This document shows positions 17,456 through 25,941 of a DNA stretch of 64,000 nucleotides, one piece after another. The position numbers were made by a program, and so were the translations under genes. The number at the start of each line of letters is the position of its first letter. Position 1 is the first letter of the stretch. Under the pieces are notes generated by a model. It saw nothing but the letters and a program-made list of their open reading frames with translations, ran no database searches and had not been told where the DNA came from. This DNA is from Thioclava nitratireducens (lineage in GTDB: Bacteria > Pseudomonadota > Alphaproteobacteria > Rhodobacterales > Rhodobacteraceae), in contig NZ_CP019437.1 of the NCBI RefSeq assembly GCF_001940525.2, forward strand, positions 656,501 through 720,500. Direction: 5' to 3'.

Positions 17456-18798
17456 GCGCGTTCCCTCGGAATGGCGAAGTAGTCGATCGAGTGGACGTAG
17501 AACACGCTGTCGACCAGCACGTAGTCATGCGCGCGGCACCATTCCTGCGCGAAGGCGAGGAGGTTGTCGCGGCGGGTCTCGACCCAGATCAGCGGGCGGT
17601 CGCGCGCGATCAGCCCCTCGGCCCCGGCGAGCACGTCCAGCTCCATCCCTTCGGCGTCGATCTTGAGGAAATCGGCGCGGGCATCGGCCATCAGCGCATC
17701 CAGCGTCACGACCTTCAACTCGCCCGCTTCGTCAGCGATCAGTGTCGTGGCCCCGAGGTTGTTTTCCTGCGTCGTCTCTGCGCGGAAGCTGCCCTCCGCG
17801 CGGCCCACGCCGAAGCCCATGCCGCGCCGGTCGATCAGGCCGTCGATCCCGTTCGCGGCGATATTGCCTTCCAGAAGGGTCAGCGCCGCGGGGTTCGGCT
17901 CCACCGGATAGATGCGCGCCGGGTTCAGATGCTGTGCGTACCAGACGACGTGGTTGCCGATATTCGCGCCGACCTCAACGATATGCGGGTGCGTCACGCC
18001 GATCAGATCGCGCAGCTTCTCGAGCGAGCTATCCTCGAAGAACCTCCCCTGAAGGTGGGTGTTCTGGATGATGTCGAGCGGATTGGTGATCTGCATTTTC
18101 GCCGCCACCCCCCGATGTTCGAGCGGCGCCCAGAGCGGATCGCGCTCGACCGCGTCGGCCCACATCCGCTCGACCTGTCGGGCCCAATCGGCTCCGGTCG
18201 CAGAGCGCGGCCCGGTGGAGTGCTGATCGCGGCGGTTGATGAAGAAGATCTCCGGGCGTTTCGCGCAGTGCCCGTTCTGCCAGAGTTGCAGGTAAAGCTT
18301 GTAATCCTCGCCCGTATCCATCGCCTCATCGAAGCCGAAGCGCGCCACGAGTTCGGTGCGGATGAAGGCGCCGATCTGAACCGCGAAGAAGGGGGGCGTG
18401 GCGAGAAACTCTGCATAGCTGGAAAGCTCTGCCGGCTGACCGTCACGCAGCTGCGGCTCGCCCGCCGCGTCGAATTCGCAGATCAGCCCCCAAAGCGCAT
18501 CGAGCGTGGGCTCATCGGCAAGTCGCGCGCCGAAAGCCTCGAACGCGTTAGGGGTCAGCACGTCATCCGCATCGAGGAAGAAAATCCATTCGACGCCCGC
18601 CTCCTGCGCTTGCCGGATCGCGGTATTGCGACGTGCAGACCGGCCGTGCAGCCCTTGCATGTCATCCATCGCGTAGTGATGGACATGGTCGAACGGCCCC
18701 TTGGAAAAGCCGATCGCGGTCTCGACGGAGGGCGCGCAGCTTTCTTCGAACAACTGGCGATGGCCGGGGCCGATCGGGGTGATGATTGCGCAATCCAT
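17452..18798 (-). CDS. Fusion of GT2 glycosyltransferase and FkbM-family methyltransferase
   Basis: The 448-aa product joins two enzymes. Residues ~1-230 form a GT-A glycosyltransferase: AIITPIGPGHRQLFEES at the start, the metal-binding DADD at 76-79, and DTGEDYKLYLQLWQNG. Residues ~270-448 form an FkbM methyltransferase with the SAM-binding VEVGANIGNH (274-283), PVEPNPAALTLLEGN and LKIDAEGMELDVL. It would transfer a sugar and methylate a hydroxyl of the glycan. It starts 3 bp after the upstream unknown gene and overlaps the TPR-glycosyltransferase by 4 bp, so all three act from one transcript. Sugar and acceptor are not shown by the sequence. Confidence 0.8.
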   Translation of the reverse strand: MDCAIITPIGPGHRQLFEESCAPSVETAIGFSKGPFDHVHHYAMDDMQGLHGRSARRNTAIRQAQEAGVEWIFFLDADDVLTPNAFEAFGARLADEPTLDALWGLICEFDAAGEPQLRDGQPAELSSYAEFLATPPFFAVQIGAFIRTELVARFGFDEAMDTGEDYKLYLQLWQNGHCAKRPEIFFINRRDQHSTGPRSATGADWARQVERMWADAVERDPLWAPLEHRGVAAKMQITNPLDIIQNTHLQGRFFEDSSLEKLRDLIGVTHPHIVEVGANIGNHVVWYAQHLNPARIYPVEPNPAALTLLEGNIAANGIDGLIDRRGMGFGVGRAEGSFRAETTQENNLGATTLIADEAGELKVVTLDALMADARADFLKIDAEGMELDVLAGAEGLIARDRPLIWVETRRDNLLAFAQEWCRAHDYVLVDSVFYVHSIDYFAIPRERA

Positions 18799-18801
18799 GG
18801 C

Positions 18802-19944
18802 TCAGCGCTCCTTGCCGCTTTGTTCATCCGCAAGCGACTGGAAGACGGATTCCCGGATCGTATCGAGCGAGACCTTCCGCGCCTCGCCATGGCTGAGCGC
18901 AGGCGTCAGGCCAAGTTGCAGCGCCAGCGCCGAGAAGAAGATCAACGCGGCGCCGCCCAACATCGTGCGCATCTGCGGCTTCGCGCCCTCGCGCTTTGCT
19001 GGAAACTTGCCTGGTTCGGCGCGCGCCGGGGCAGACAGGGCAGCGGCGCGCGGTTTTGCGGCTTCGGGGGCGATGAAGATGTAGTGGTCGAGCGCGGTCA
19101 GTCGCGCCGTCAGCGGCGCCTGCCGCAAGGTCGCGAGAAGCGGGGCCGGGAAGTGATCCGCCGCGGCGTGGATCTGGCCGGGCAGGGCGGTTGCCCCCTG
19201 ACGCGCGAGTTCCGCCACCGGGATGGCGAAGCTGCGAAGATCGTCGCGGAAGTAGACGTCTCGGACCCCGAAGCTTTGCGCATCGGCGCCGGCCTCGTCG
19301 ATGGTGATCCGCACGGTGTCGGCATCGAGGCTCAATTCGCAAGTCGCCATCAGCGCCTCGGCCCGGTGCGTATCGCTCAGCCGCCGGAAGCCGGGCGGGC
19401 CGCCATCCGCGCTCACCGGGGCCGTTGTTTCCGCTCGATTGGTAGGCACAGAGGCCGCATTCCTGCTCGTCGGCGGAGCGCTCGATGTCGCGGAGTGTGT
19501 CGGGTTCAACGCCGACAGGAGCCGCTCGACCTCGCGCAACGCGGGCGACACCGAGGCGGATTTCGCATCGGTCAGCGCTTCCGGGTCGAGCCCCTCGTCG
19601 GCGGCATAGGCGAAATTGATCGCGTAATCGCGGGCGATCTCCGGAAGGTTGTCGGTGTCCTGCACGAGCGACAGAATCTTCTGCTCGTCGGAGAACAGTA
19701 TCCGCCGTGTCTGGTAGCCGTCGATCTTTGGAATGACGCTGAACTCATCCGCGCGCCAGTTCATCGACCGCGCGAGCCGGGGCAGTACCCGCTCGGCCTC
19801 GCTCGCGTGGAAGACCAGCATCGCGCAGCCGCCTTCCGGGTCGAGGCCGACGGCCAGACACATGTGCTGCGGCCATTGCTGGAACAGATGGCGCAGATCC
19901 TGCTCTTCGAGCAGAAAGGCTATGGCTTCCGCACTGGCGCTCAT
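18802..19944 (-). CDS. Unknown protein with C-terminal membrane anchor, flagellar glycan cassette
   Basis: I do not recognise this 380-aa protein. From the ATG at 19944 (CAGGG 7 bp upstream) it has an N-terminal globular part (about residues 1-130, MSASAEAIAFLLEEQDLRHL), a low-complexity serine/threonine/proline linker (about 140-190), a second globular part (about 200-300, ending LDHYIFIAPEA), a basic stretch, one hydrophobic helix (TMLGGAALIFFSALALQLGL) and a short charged tail. The topology is mainly cytoplasmic with a late anchor. It is the first gene of the cassette with the GT2-FkbM and TPR-glycosyltransferase genes and may tether them to the membrane. That role is inference only. Confidence 0.6.
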   Translation of the reverse strand: MSASAEAIAFLLEEQDLRHLFQQWPQHMCLAVGLDPEGGCAMLVFHASEAERVLPRLARSMNWRADEFSVIPKIDGYQTRRILFSDEQKILSLVQDTDNLPEIARDYAINFAYAADEGLDPEALTDAKSASVSPALREVERLLSALNPTHSATSSAPPTSRNAASVPTNRAETTAPVSADGGPPGFRRLSDTHRAEALMATCELSLDADTVRITIDEAGADAQSFGVRDVYFRDDLRSFAIPVAELARQGATALPGQIHAAADHFPAPLLATLRQAPLTARLTALDHYIFIAPEAAKPRAAALSAPARAEPGKFPAKREGAKPQMRTMLGGAALIFFSALALQLGLTPALSHGEARKVSLDTIRESVFQSLADEQSGKER

Positions 19945-20175
19945 TCGATGCCCTGAATCCAAGATCAGTGTTGGAGTTATCCTATCTATTCATGAATAAT
20001 CGGTCAAGTTTCCTTGTCTATAGATGATATAGTGTGTTTTGTGCTTATTCTCGTTAATGATTTTGGTATTTATACTTGACTTAACGAGAGCGTCACCGGA
20101 GATTTGCTCGAGATTTTGGGGAAACTGCGCCTGCCGGTGAAAGACTGGGGGCGCGAAGCATACGGACAAAGTATA
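19945..20175. promoter_or_regulatory. Divergent control region between glycan cassette and motA, with perfect inverted repeat
   Basis: The 231-bp region is strikingly AT-rich. A perfect 8-bp inverted repeat, CTCGTTAA (20050-20057) and TTAACGAG (20081-20088), encloses 23 bp that contain TTTATACTTG (20069-20078). That 10-mer is also found upstream of fliI. The TTAAC ends resemble half-sites of CtrA, which controls flagellar genes in alphaproteobacteria, but the spacing differs from the classical full site. It is likely an operator or promoter region for motA, the cassette or both. Confidence 0.5.
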
Positions 20176-21045
20176 ATGACGATCATCCTTGGCCTGTTGG
20201 CCGTCGTGGGCCTCGTGTTCGGCGGCTTCCTCCTGTCCGGCGGCAGCATGGACGTTCTGATTCATGCCTTGCCGTTCGAAGGGATGATGATCGGTGGCGC
20301 CGCGCTCGGGTCGTTCCTGATCGCCAACTCGTTCGGGATGATCAAGCAATCGGGCCGGGGGCTCGTAAAGGTGCTCAAGGGCAGCAAGTGGAAGACGGCG
20401 GATTACACCGACCTCTTGAACCTGCTCTACGAGCTGTCGCGGCTCTATCGCAACAAGGGTATCATCGCGCTCGATCCGCATGTCGAAGCCCCGGAAGAGA
20501 GCGAGATCTTCAGCCGCTATCCGCGTATCCTGAAGGATCATTTCGCGATCCAGCTGATTACCGACAGCTTCCGGATGCTGGCGATGAATTTCGACGACAA
20601 GTACCAGACCGAGGACGTCATCAACCGCAAACTGAAGAAGCATCACCGCGAGGTTCTGGCCCCTGCCTCAGCGCTCCAGACCGTGTCCGACGCCTTGCCT
20701 GCCATCGGCATCATCGCCGCCGTTCTGGGCGTGATCAAAACCATGGGTGCGATCGACCAGCCGCCGGAGATCCTGGGTGGTATGATCGGCGGCGCGCTTG
20801 TCGGCACCTTCCTCGGCGTGTTCCTTGCTTATTGCTTCGTGCAGCCGATGTCTGGCCGTCTGCGCCAGATCGAGGAAGAGGATTCCGCGTTCTATGCGGT
20901 GATCCGCGACATCTTCGTTGCGCTTGTGAGCGACCACCCGCCGAATATCTGCGTCGAGATCGGGCGCGGCAGCATCCCAACCGCGCATCAGCCGGATTTC
21001 TACGCCGTCGAGCAGGCGCAGAAAGACCTGCCGCAGGCGGCGTAA
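20176..21045 (+). CDS. motA: Flagellar stator protein MotA
   Basis: MotA forms the proton channel and contacts FliG. The 289-aa protein has four membrane helices (near residues 2-22, 33-50, 170-190 and 200-225), the cytoplasmic charged loop, and the conserved PASALQTVSDALPAIGIIAAVLGVIKTMG segment with its proline. The ATG at 20176 is chosen. An in-frame start 72 bp upstream would put charged residues ahead of the first helix. motB is not next to it, and the next gene is fliJ-like. Confidence 0.93.
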   Translation: MTIILGLLAVVGLVFGGFLLSGGSMDVLIHALPFEGMMIGGAALGSFLIANSFGMIKQSGRGLVKVLKGSKWKTADYTDLLNLLYELSRLYRNKGIIALDPHVEAPEESEIFSRYPRILKDHFAIQLITDSFRMLAMNFDDKYQTEDVINRKLKKHHREVLAPASALQTVSDALPAIGIIAAVLGVIKTMGAIDQPPEILGGMIGGALVGTFLGVFLAYCFVQPMSGRLRQIEEEDSAFYAVIRDIFVALVSDHPPNICVEIGRGSIPTAHQPDFYAVEQAQKDLPQAA

Positions 21046-21052
21046 CCGCGCC

Positions 21053-21490
21053 ATGGCCCGCAACCGGATCGCGGCCCTGGAGGTGATCGGGCGGCTGCGG
21101 CGGCGTGAGCTCGAAGAGCAGGCCGGCGAGCTATCGAAGCTGAATGCGCAGGTCGCGCGGCTGGAAAGCGAGCGCGATACGCTGACAGCGCGCGCCCGCG
21201 CCGAGCTTCACGTCACCTCGCCTGAGACCGCGCCTTACGCCGCCGGATTCCGCGAGGCGGTGCGCGAGACGGTCTCGTGGCTCGATCAGGAGATCGGCAC
21301 GCTGAACGAACGCCGCGTGCCGCTCGAAGACCGGATGCGAGAGCTGTTCCGAGAGGCGAAGACCTATGACACGCTTCTCGACCGTGCCCGCGCCGAACGC
21401 GCGGCGGAGCTGGCAAAGCGCGAGCAGGCGCAGGTCGAGGAGCGCACGCTACAGCGCTGGCTGCGCGACAGGGATGCGGTCAGAAGCTGA
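21053..21490 (+). CDS. fliJ: FliJ-like coiled-coil protein
   Basis: The 145-aa product is almost entirely charged alpha-helix (EVIGRLRRRELEEQAGELSKL and DTLLDRARAERAAELAKRE), fitting the two-stranded coiled coil of FliJ, the export ATPase stalk protein. It lies 7 bp after motA and no other FliJ candidate is in the window. Sequence signatures for FliJ are weak, so the name rests on size, coiled-coil character and context. The 3' end overlaps the convergent membrane protein gene by 11 bp. Confidence 0.55.
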   Translation: MARNRIAALEVIGRLRRRELEEQAGELSKLNAQVARLESERDTLTARARAELHVTSPETAPYAAGFREAVRETVSWLDQEIGTLNERRVPLEDRMRELFREAKTYDTLLDRARAERAAELAKREQAQVEERTLQRWLRDRDAVRS

Positions 21491-21953
21491 AAATCTCGCC
21501 GAGATTGGCGATGATCGTGACGAGCAGGACAACGCCCGCAACGAGCAGCGCGATCCACCAGACATATTGAAAGACGATCGCCGCGATTCCGAGGCTCACC
21601 GCATAGCTCGGCAGTCGCCAGTTTTCGCGGAGTGCCGCTGCGATCCCCGCGAGCACGATCGCTAGGATCCCGAGGACCGGCGCCGCGAGGCCGAGGTAGG
21701 TGGAAGCCGGGAGTGGTTGCGGCTCCACCGGCTTCGGCGCAAGGCCGAAGAAGGACCGCCAAGCCGAGCGTTTGATCTCGCCAGCGATCTCGCCAATCTG
21801 ACTTCCGGCAGAGGGCTGAGGCCCGTTCGCAATACCCGAGATCTGCACGAAAACGAGAACCAACGCGGCCGCGCCCGCCAGCAACGCCCAGAAGCCCCAA
21901 CTGCGAAACAGGGGGCGAAGCGGGGCGGACGGATGGCTTTCACTTCGGGTCAT
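21480..21953 (-). CDS. Small membrane protein, function unknown
   Basis: The 157-aa product has a hydrophobic helix near residues 18-40, a soluble loop with GEIAGEIKRSAWRSFFGLAPKP, and three further hydrophobic segments in the C-terminal 75 residues (LGLAAPVLGILAIVLAGIAAAL and so on). I do not recognise a family. It converges on and overlaps the fliJ-like gene by 11 bp and diverges from the DUF805 gene. The ribosome-binding site is weak. Confidence 0.6.
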   Translation of the reverse strand: MTRSESHPSAPLRPLFRSWGFWALLAGAAALVLVFVQISGIANGPQPSAGSQIGEIAGEIKRSAWRSFFGLAPKPVEPQPLPASTYLGLAAPVLGILAIVLAGIAAALRENWRLPSYAVSLGIAAIVFQYVWWIALLVAGVVLLVTIIANLGEIFSF

Positions 21954-22116
21954 TCCGCGAGGTTAGCCGCGAATCTTGACGCAAATAAGAAGAATGCACG
22001 TCGCGCGTTGACGCATCACGCGCCCACCGCACCTGCCCCGCCGGATTCACGCTGGCGTGACGCGTCGTCCTGAGGCTAAGCTTCCTCGACAGCTCATCCA
22101 CGAAGGGAGACGCCCG

Positions 22117-22512
22117 ATGGAGTTCAGCGAAGCGATCCGCAAATGTTTCTCGAACTACGTGACTTTCACCGGCCGCGCGGCCCGGCCCGAATTCTGGTGG
22201 TTCGTGCTCTTCGTCTTTCTCGGGAACATCGTCTTCGGCTTGCTGGATCGCATCCTTTTCGGTCCGATGATGATGCGGGGCGGCGAAGCGTCTCTGCTGG
22301 GGGCGATCTTCTCGCTCGTCGTGTTCCTGCCATCGCTCGCGGTGCTGGTGCGGCGGCTGCACGACCTCGACCGAACCGGCTGGTGGGCCTTGATCATGCT
22401 GATCCCGCTGATCGGGACGCTGGTCCTGCTCTTCTTCACCGTTCAGCGCGGATCCCCGCGCGGTAACCGTTTCGGGCCGCCGCCGCTGCCGCCGCACCAG
22501 ATGCCGTCCTGA
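22117..22512 (+). CDS. DUF805 membrane protein
   Basis: The 131-aa product begins MEFSEAIRKCFSNYVTFTGRAARPEFWWF, the classic start of DUF805 proteins: aromatic GRAxRxEFWWF before three or four membrane helices. The RRLHDLDRTGWW motif follows in the middle. GAAGGGAGA lies upstream of the ATG at 22117. An in-frame upstream start would add basic residues not expected in the family. The molecular role of DUF805 proteins is unknown. A strong hairpin terminator follows and is shared with the convergent ileS. Confidence 0.85.
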   Translation: MEFSEAIRKCFSNYVTFTGRAARPEFWWFVLFVFLGNIVFGLLDRILFGPMMMRGGEASLLGAIFSLVVFLPSLAVLVRRLHDLDRTGWWALIMLIPLIGTLVLLFFTVQRGSPRGNRFGPPPLPPHQMPS

Positions 22513-22523
22513 CCTGACATAAA

Positions 22524-22547
22524 AAGGGCACCCATGCGGGTGCCCTT
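22524..22547. terminator. Hairpin terminator between DUF805 gene and ileS
   Basis: Perfect 10-bp arms AAGGGCACCC (22524-22533) and GGGTGCCCTT (22538-22547) enclose a 4-base loop. On the minus strand the hairpin is followed by a T run, so it best fits termination of ileS. It can also act on the convergent DUF805 transcript. Confidence 0.85.
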
Positions 22548-22572
22548 CATTCCGTCACCGGATACGCGTCGC

Positions 22573-25557
22573 TCAGTCGAGCGCCGCATCGCACCGTTTG
22601 CAGGTGCCGGGATGCTCATGCGTGCCGACATCGGGCAGGATCTTCCAGCAGCGCTCGCATTTCTGACCGTCGGCCTTCTCGAAGACCACCGAGATGCCCG
22701 AAACTTCGGGCAGGCGGTACGCTTCCTGCGGAGCCGGATCGGCGGTCAGCGCGATGTCCGAGGTGATGCAGAGATCCTCGAAGGGCACCGATTTCAGCGC
22801 CGCCAGAACGTCCGCATCCTCGACATGCACGACTGGTGCGGCCTCTAGCGAGGCTCCGATCACCTTGGCCGAACGCTGCACCTCCAGCGCTGCCGTCACC
22901 ACGCGACGGGCGCGGCGGATGCCATCCCATTTCGCCGCAAGGCTCGCGTCGGCCCAGGCTTCTGGCGTCTCGGGGATGTCCTGCAGGTGAACCGAGGCAT
23001 CGTCGCCCGGGAAGCGCGACAGCCACACGTCTTCCATGGTGAAGACGAGGATCGGCGCGAGCCAGGTCGTCAGGCGATGGAACAGCAGATCCAGCACCGT
23101 GCGCGCCGAACGGCGGCGCAGGCTGTCCTCGGGGTCGCAATAGAGCGCATCCTTGCGGACGTCGAAATAGAAGGCCGACAGGTCCACCGTGCAGAAGTTG
23201 AACAGCTGCTGGAAAACGCCCTGGAAATCGAAGGCGTCATAGCCCTTGCGCACCTCGGTATCGAGCTGTGCCAGACGATGCAGTACCCAGCGCTCCAGCT
23301 CCGGCATCTCGGTCGGATCGACGCGCTCGGCGTCGGAGAACCCATCGAGATTGCCCAGCATGAAACGCAGCGTGTTGCGCAGACGACGATAGCTGTCGGC
23401 GGTGCCTTTCAGGATCTCCTTGCCGATGCGCAGATCGGCCGTGAAGTCCGACTGCGCAACCCAGAGCCGCAGGATATCGGCGCCGTATTGCTCGATCACC
23501 TCCTGCGGCGCGACGGTGTTGCCGAGCGATTTGGACATCTTCATGCCCTTCTCGTCGAGCGTGAAGCCATGCGTCACCACGTTGCGGTAGGGCGCGCGGC
23601 CCTTCGTGGCGCAGGCCTGCAGCAACGAGGAGTGGAACCAGCCGCGGTGCTGGTCGGTCCCCTCGAGGTAGACATCGGCGATGCCGTCCTCTGTCCCGTC
23701 GGCGCGGTCGCGCAGCACGAAGGCGTGGGTGGAGCCGGAATCGAACCAAACGTCGAGCACGTCGAAGATCTGCTCGTACTCGTCGGGGGTCACGACGCCT
23801 TCCAGAACCTTCGCCTTGAAACCGTCCTCGTACCACGCGTCCGCACCCTCGGTCTCGAAGGCGGCGGTGATGCGCGCGTTGACCTCGGCGTTGCGCAGCA
23901 GGAAGTCTTCGTCGGTGGGCTTGGCGCCTTTCTTGACGAAACAGGTGAGCGGCACGCCCCAGGCGCGCTGACGGCTCAGCACCCAGTCGGGACGGTTCTC
24001 GATCATCGAATGCAGGCGGTTCTTGCCCTTCTCGGGCGTGAAGGTCACCAGCTCCTCGATCGAGGTCAGCGCGCGGGCGCGGATCGTGTCGCCATACTCG
24101 CCCATGCCGTCATCCAGCGTGTGGTCGATCGCGGCGAACCATTGCGGCGTGTTGCGATAGATCAGCGGGGCCTTGGAGCGCCAGCTATGCGGATAGGAGT
24201 GCTTGATCTTGCCCTTGGCGAGAAGCGCCCCGGCCCAGGCCAGTTGCTTGATGTTCGACACATTTGCCGGCCCGTCCTTGCCATCAGCCGCGACGATCGC
24301 CTCGCCGCCGAACAGCGGCAGGTCCTTGCGGTAGCTGCCGTCGGGCTCGACGTTATAGGTCATCTGCAGCCCGTATTTCAGGCCCATCTGATAGTCGTCG
24401 TCGCCGTGGCTCGGTGCGGTGTGAACGAAGCCCGTCCCGGCCTCGTCGGTGACGTGGTCGCCGGGCAGGACCGGGACGTCGTAATCCCACTCGCCATTCG
24501 CGCCCTCGACGCCGGCATAGGGATGCGAGAGCGTCAGCCCCTCAAGCTCTGCCGCGCTGACATTGCGCACGCGGGTGAAGCTCTCGACTTTCGCCTGATC
24601 CATCACCGATTGCGCCAGCGCATCGGCCATCAGCAGCAGTTCGCCTTCCTCGGCGGTCGATTTCTCGCCCAGCGTGTCGACGCGGTAGAGCCCGTAGGCG
24701 ATGCCCGGATTGAAGGACACGGCGCGGTTTTGCGGGATCGTCCACGGGGTCGTGGTCCAGATCACGACGCTCGCCGCGTGTAGCTGATCGGCCAGCAGCG
24801 CCTGATCCGCGGCGTCATATTCGACCGCATCCTCGGTCGGCATGTCGGCATTGCCGCCCCGGCGGACCTTGAAGCGCACCCAGATCGTGTGGCTGGTGTG
24901 GTCGTGATACTCGACCTCTGCCTCGGCCAGCGCGGTCTTCTCGACCGGCGACCACATCACGGGCTTGGAGCCTTGGTAGAGCGTGCCGTTCATCAGGAAC
25001 TTCATGAACTCCTCGGCGATCACCGCCTCGGCATGGTAGTTCATCGTCAGATAGGGATCGGCCCAGTTGCCATAGACACCCAGACGCTTGAATTCCTCGC
25101 GCTGGATGTCGACCCAGTTCTCGGCAAAGGCGCGGCATTCGCGGCGGAACGCCACCACGTCGACAGCGTCCTTGTCGAGACCCTTGGCGCGGTACTGCTC
25201 TTCGATCTTCCACTCGATCGGAAGGCCGTGGCAGTCCCAGCCAGGCACGTAGCGCGCATCGCGGCCCATCATCTGCTGAGAGCGAGTGATGAAATCCTTC
25301 AGGATCTTGTTGAGCGCGTGACCGATATGGAGATGGCCGTTCGCGTAGGGAGGGCCGTCATGGAGCACGAAGCCGGGGCGCGTCTCCTTCGCGGCCTTCT
25401 CGCGCAGGCGATCGTAGACGCCGATCTTCTCCCAGCGCGCCAGCCAGTCGGGCTCACGCGCAGGCAGGCCCGCGCGCATCGGGAAATCGGTTTTCGGCAG
25501 GAAGACGGTGCCGCGATAGTCGGGGGCGGTCGTCTCGGTGGTCTGGTCGGAACTCAT
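22573..25557 (-). CDS. ileS: Isoleucyl-tRNA synthetase
   Basis: The enzyme charges tRNA-Ile. The 994-aa product has the class I HIGH motif (HLHIGH, HIGH at 77-80), the KMSKS loop at 673-677, an editing domain in between, a DALR-type anticodon domain, and a C-terminal zinc site CERCWKILPDV...CKRC. The length and zinc tail fit the bacterial type. ATG 25557 is chosen with AAGGA upstream. An in-frame start 42 bp further up is less likely. It stands alone, with a hairpin terminator downstream. Confidence 0.97.
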   Translation of the reverse strand: MSSDQTTETTAPDYRGTVFLPKTDFPMRAGLPAREPDWLARWEKIGVYDRLREKAAKETRPGFVLHDGPPYANGHLHIGHALNKILKDFITRSQQMMGRDARYVPGWDCHGLPIEWKIEEQYRAKGLDKDAVDVVAFRRECRAFAENWVDIQREEFKRLGVYGNWADPYLTMNYHAEAVIAEEFMKFLMNGTLYQGSKPVMWSPVEKTALAEAEVEYHDHTSHTIWVRFKVRRGGNADMPTEDAVEYDAADQALLADQLHAASVVIWTTTPWTIPQNRAVSFNPGIAYGLYRVDTLGEKSTAEEGELLLMADALAQSVMDQAKVESFTRVRNVSAAELEGLTLSHPYAGVEGANGEWDYDVPVLPGDHVTDEAGTGFVHTAPSHGDDDYQMGLKYGLQMTYNVEPDGSYRKDLPLFGGEAIVAADGKDGPANVSNIKQLAWAGALLAKGKIKHSYPHSWRSKAPLIYRNTPQWFAAIDHTLDDGMGEYGDTIRARALTSIEELVTFTPEKGKNRLHSMIENRPDWVLSRQRAWGVPLTCFVKKGAKPTDEDFLLRNAEVNARITAAFETEGADAWYEDGFKAKVLEGVVTPDEYEQIFDVLDVWFDSGSTHAFVLRDRADGTEDGIADVYLEGTDQHRGWFHSSLLQACATKGRAPYRNVVTHGFTLDEKGMKMSKSLGNTVAPQEVIEQYGADILRLWVAQSDFTADLRIGKEILKGTADSYRRLRNTLRFMLGNLDGFSDAERVDPTEMPELERWVLHRLAQLDTEVRKGYDAFDFQGVFQQLFNFCTVDLSAFYFDVRKDALYCDPEDSLRRRSARTVLDLLFHRLTTWLAPILVFTMEDVWLSRFPGDDASVHLQDIPETPEAWADASLAAKWDGIRRARRVVTAALEVQRSAKVIGASLEAAPVVHVEDADVLAALKSVPFEDLCITSDIALTADPAPQEAYRLPEVSGISVVFEKADGQKCERCWKILPDVGTHEHPGTCKRCDAALD

Positions 25558-25941
25558 GGATAGGTCGTCCTTGGGAAAGGGAAGGGCGTGCGCGCGCACG
25601 CCGCGAGGCTTGGCGCAATATCCCGGCTACCCTGACGCGTCAGAGCGCCGGGCAAATAATTCGCGGATATGCAGCCAGCAAGAACATGCCGCCCTTATAG
25701 GCGTGAGGTGCAAGCGCGGCAAGCGCAGATCAGGGAGGGCTGCCGCCCGTCACCGTGGGTTCGCAATCGCCGAAGAGGAGGGGGCGCTGCCCCCACGCCC
25801 GGTCGGGCGCTCCCCCGGGATATTTGTGTCAAGCCGAAACGTCGTTGCAGGCAAAAGCCGGGGATGCGCGGCCGATCGGGCTGGCCCCCTTCCCCCCTCG
25901 GTCGCGATCTCTTAGGGTCGGGGCGAAGCGAGGGAGGCAGC
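25558..25941. other. Divergent 384-bp gap between ileS and the ybgC-tol operon
   Basis: No convincing gene is seen here. The gap must hold the ileS promoter and that of the rightward operon. It contains one copy of the dispersed double-hairpin repeat (25777-25830). AGGGAGG just before 25942 is a strong ribosome-binding site for the next gene. No riboswitch or T-box-like structure was recognised. Confidence 0.6.
25777..25830. repeat. Dispersed double-hairpin repeat, copy 1
   Basis: The copy has a first hairpin with arms GGGGGC and GCCCCC around GCT, a second hairpin with arms CGCCCG and CGGGCG, and then the box CCCCCGGGATATTT. The same arrangement is found at 57097-57144 about 31 kb away. It lies in a divergent gap and is unlike a terminator because no T run directly follows the stems, apart from the GATATTT box. 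It resembles the REP-like elements I associate with Rhodobacteraceae genomes, an association from memory only. Confidence 0.7.
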
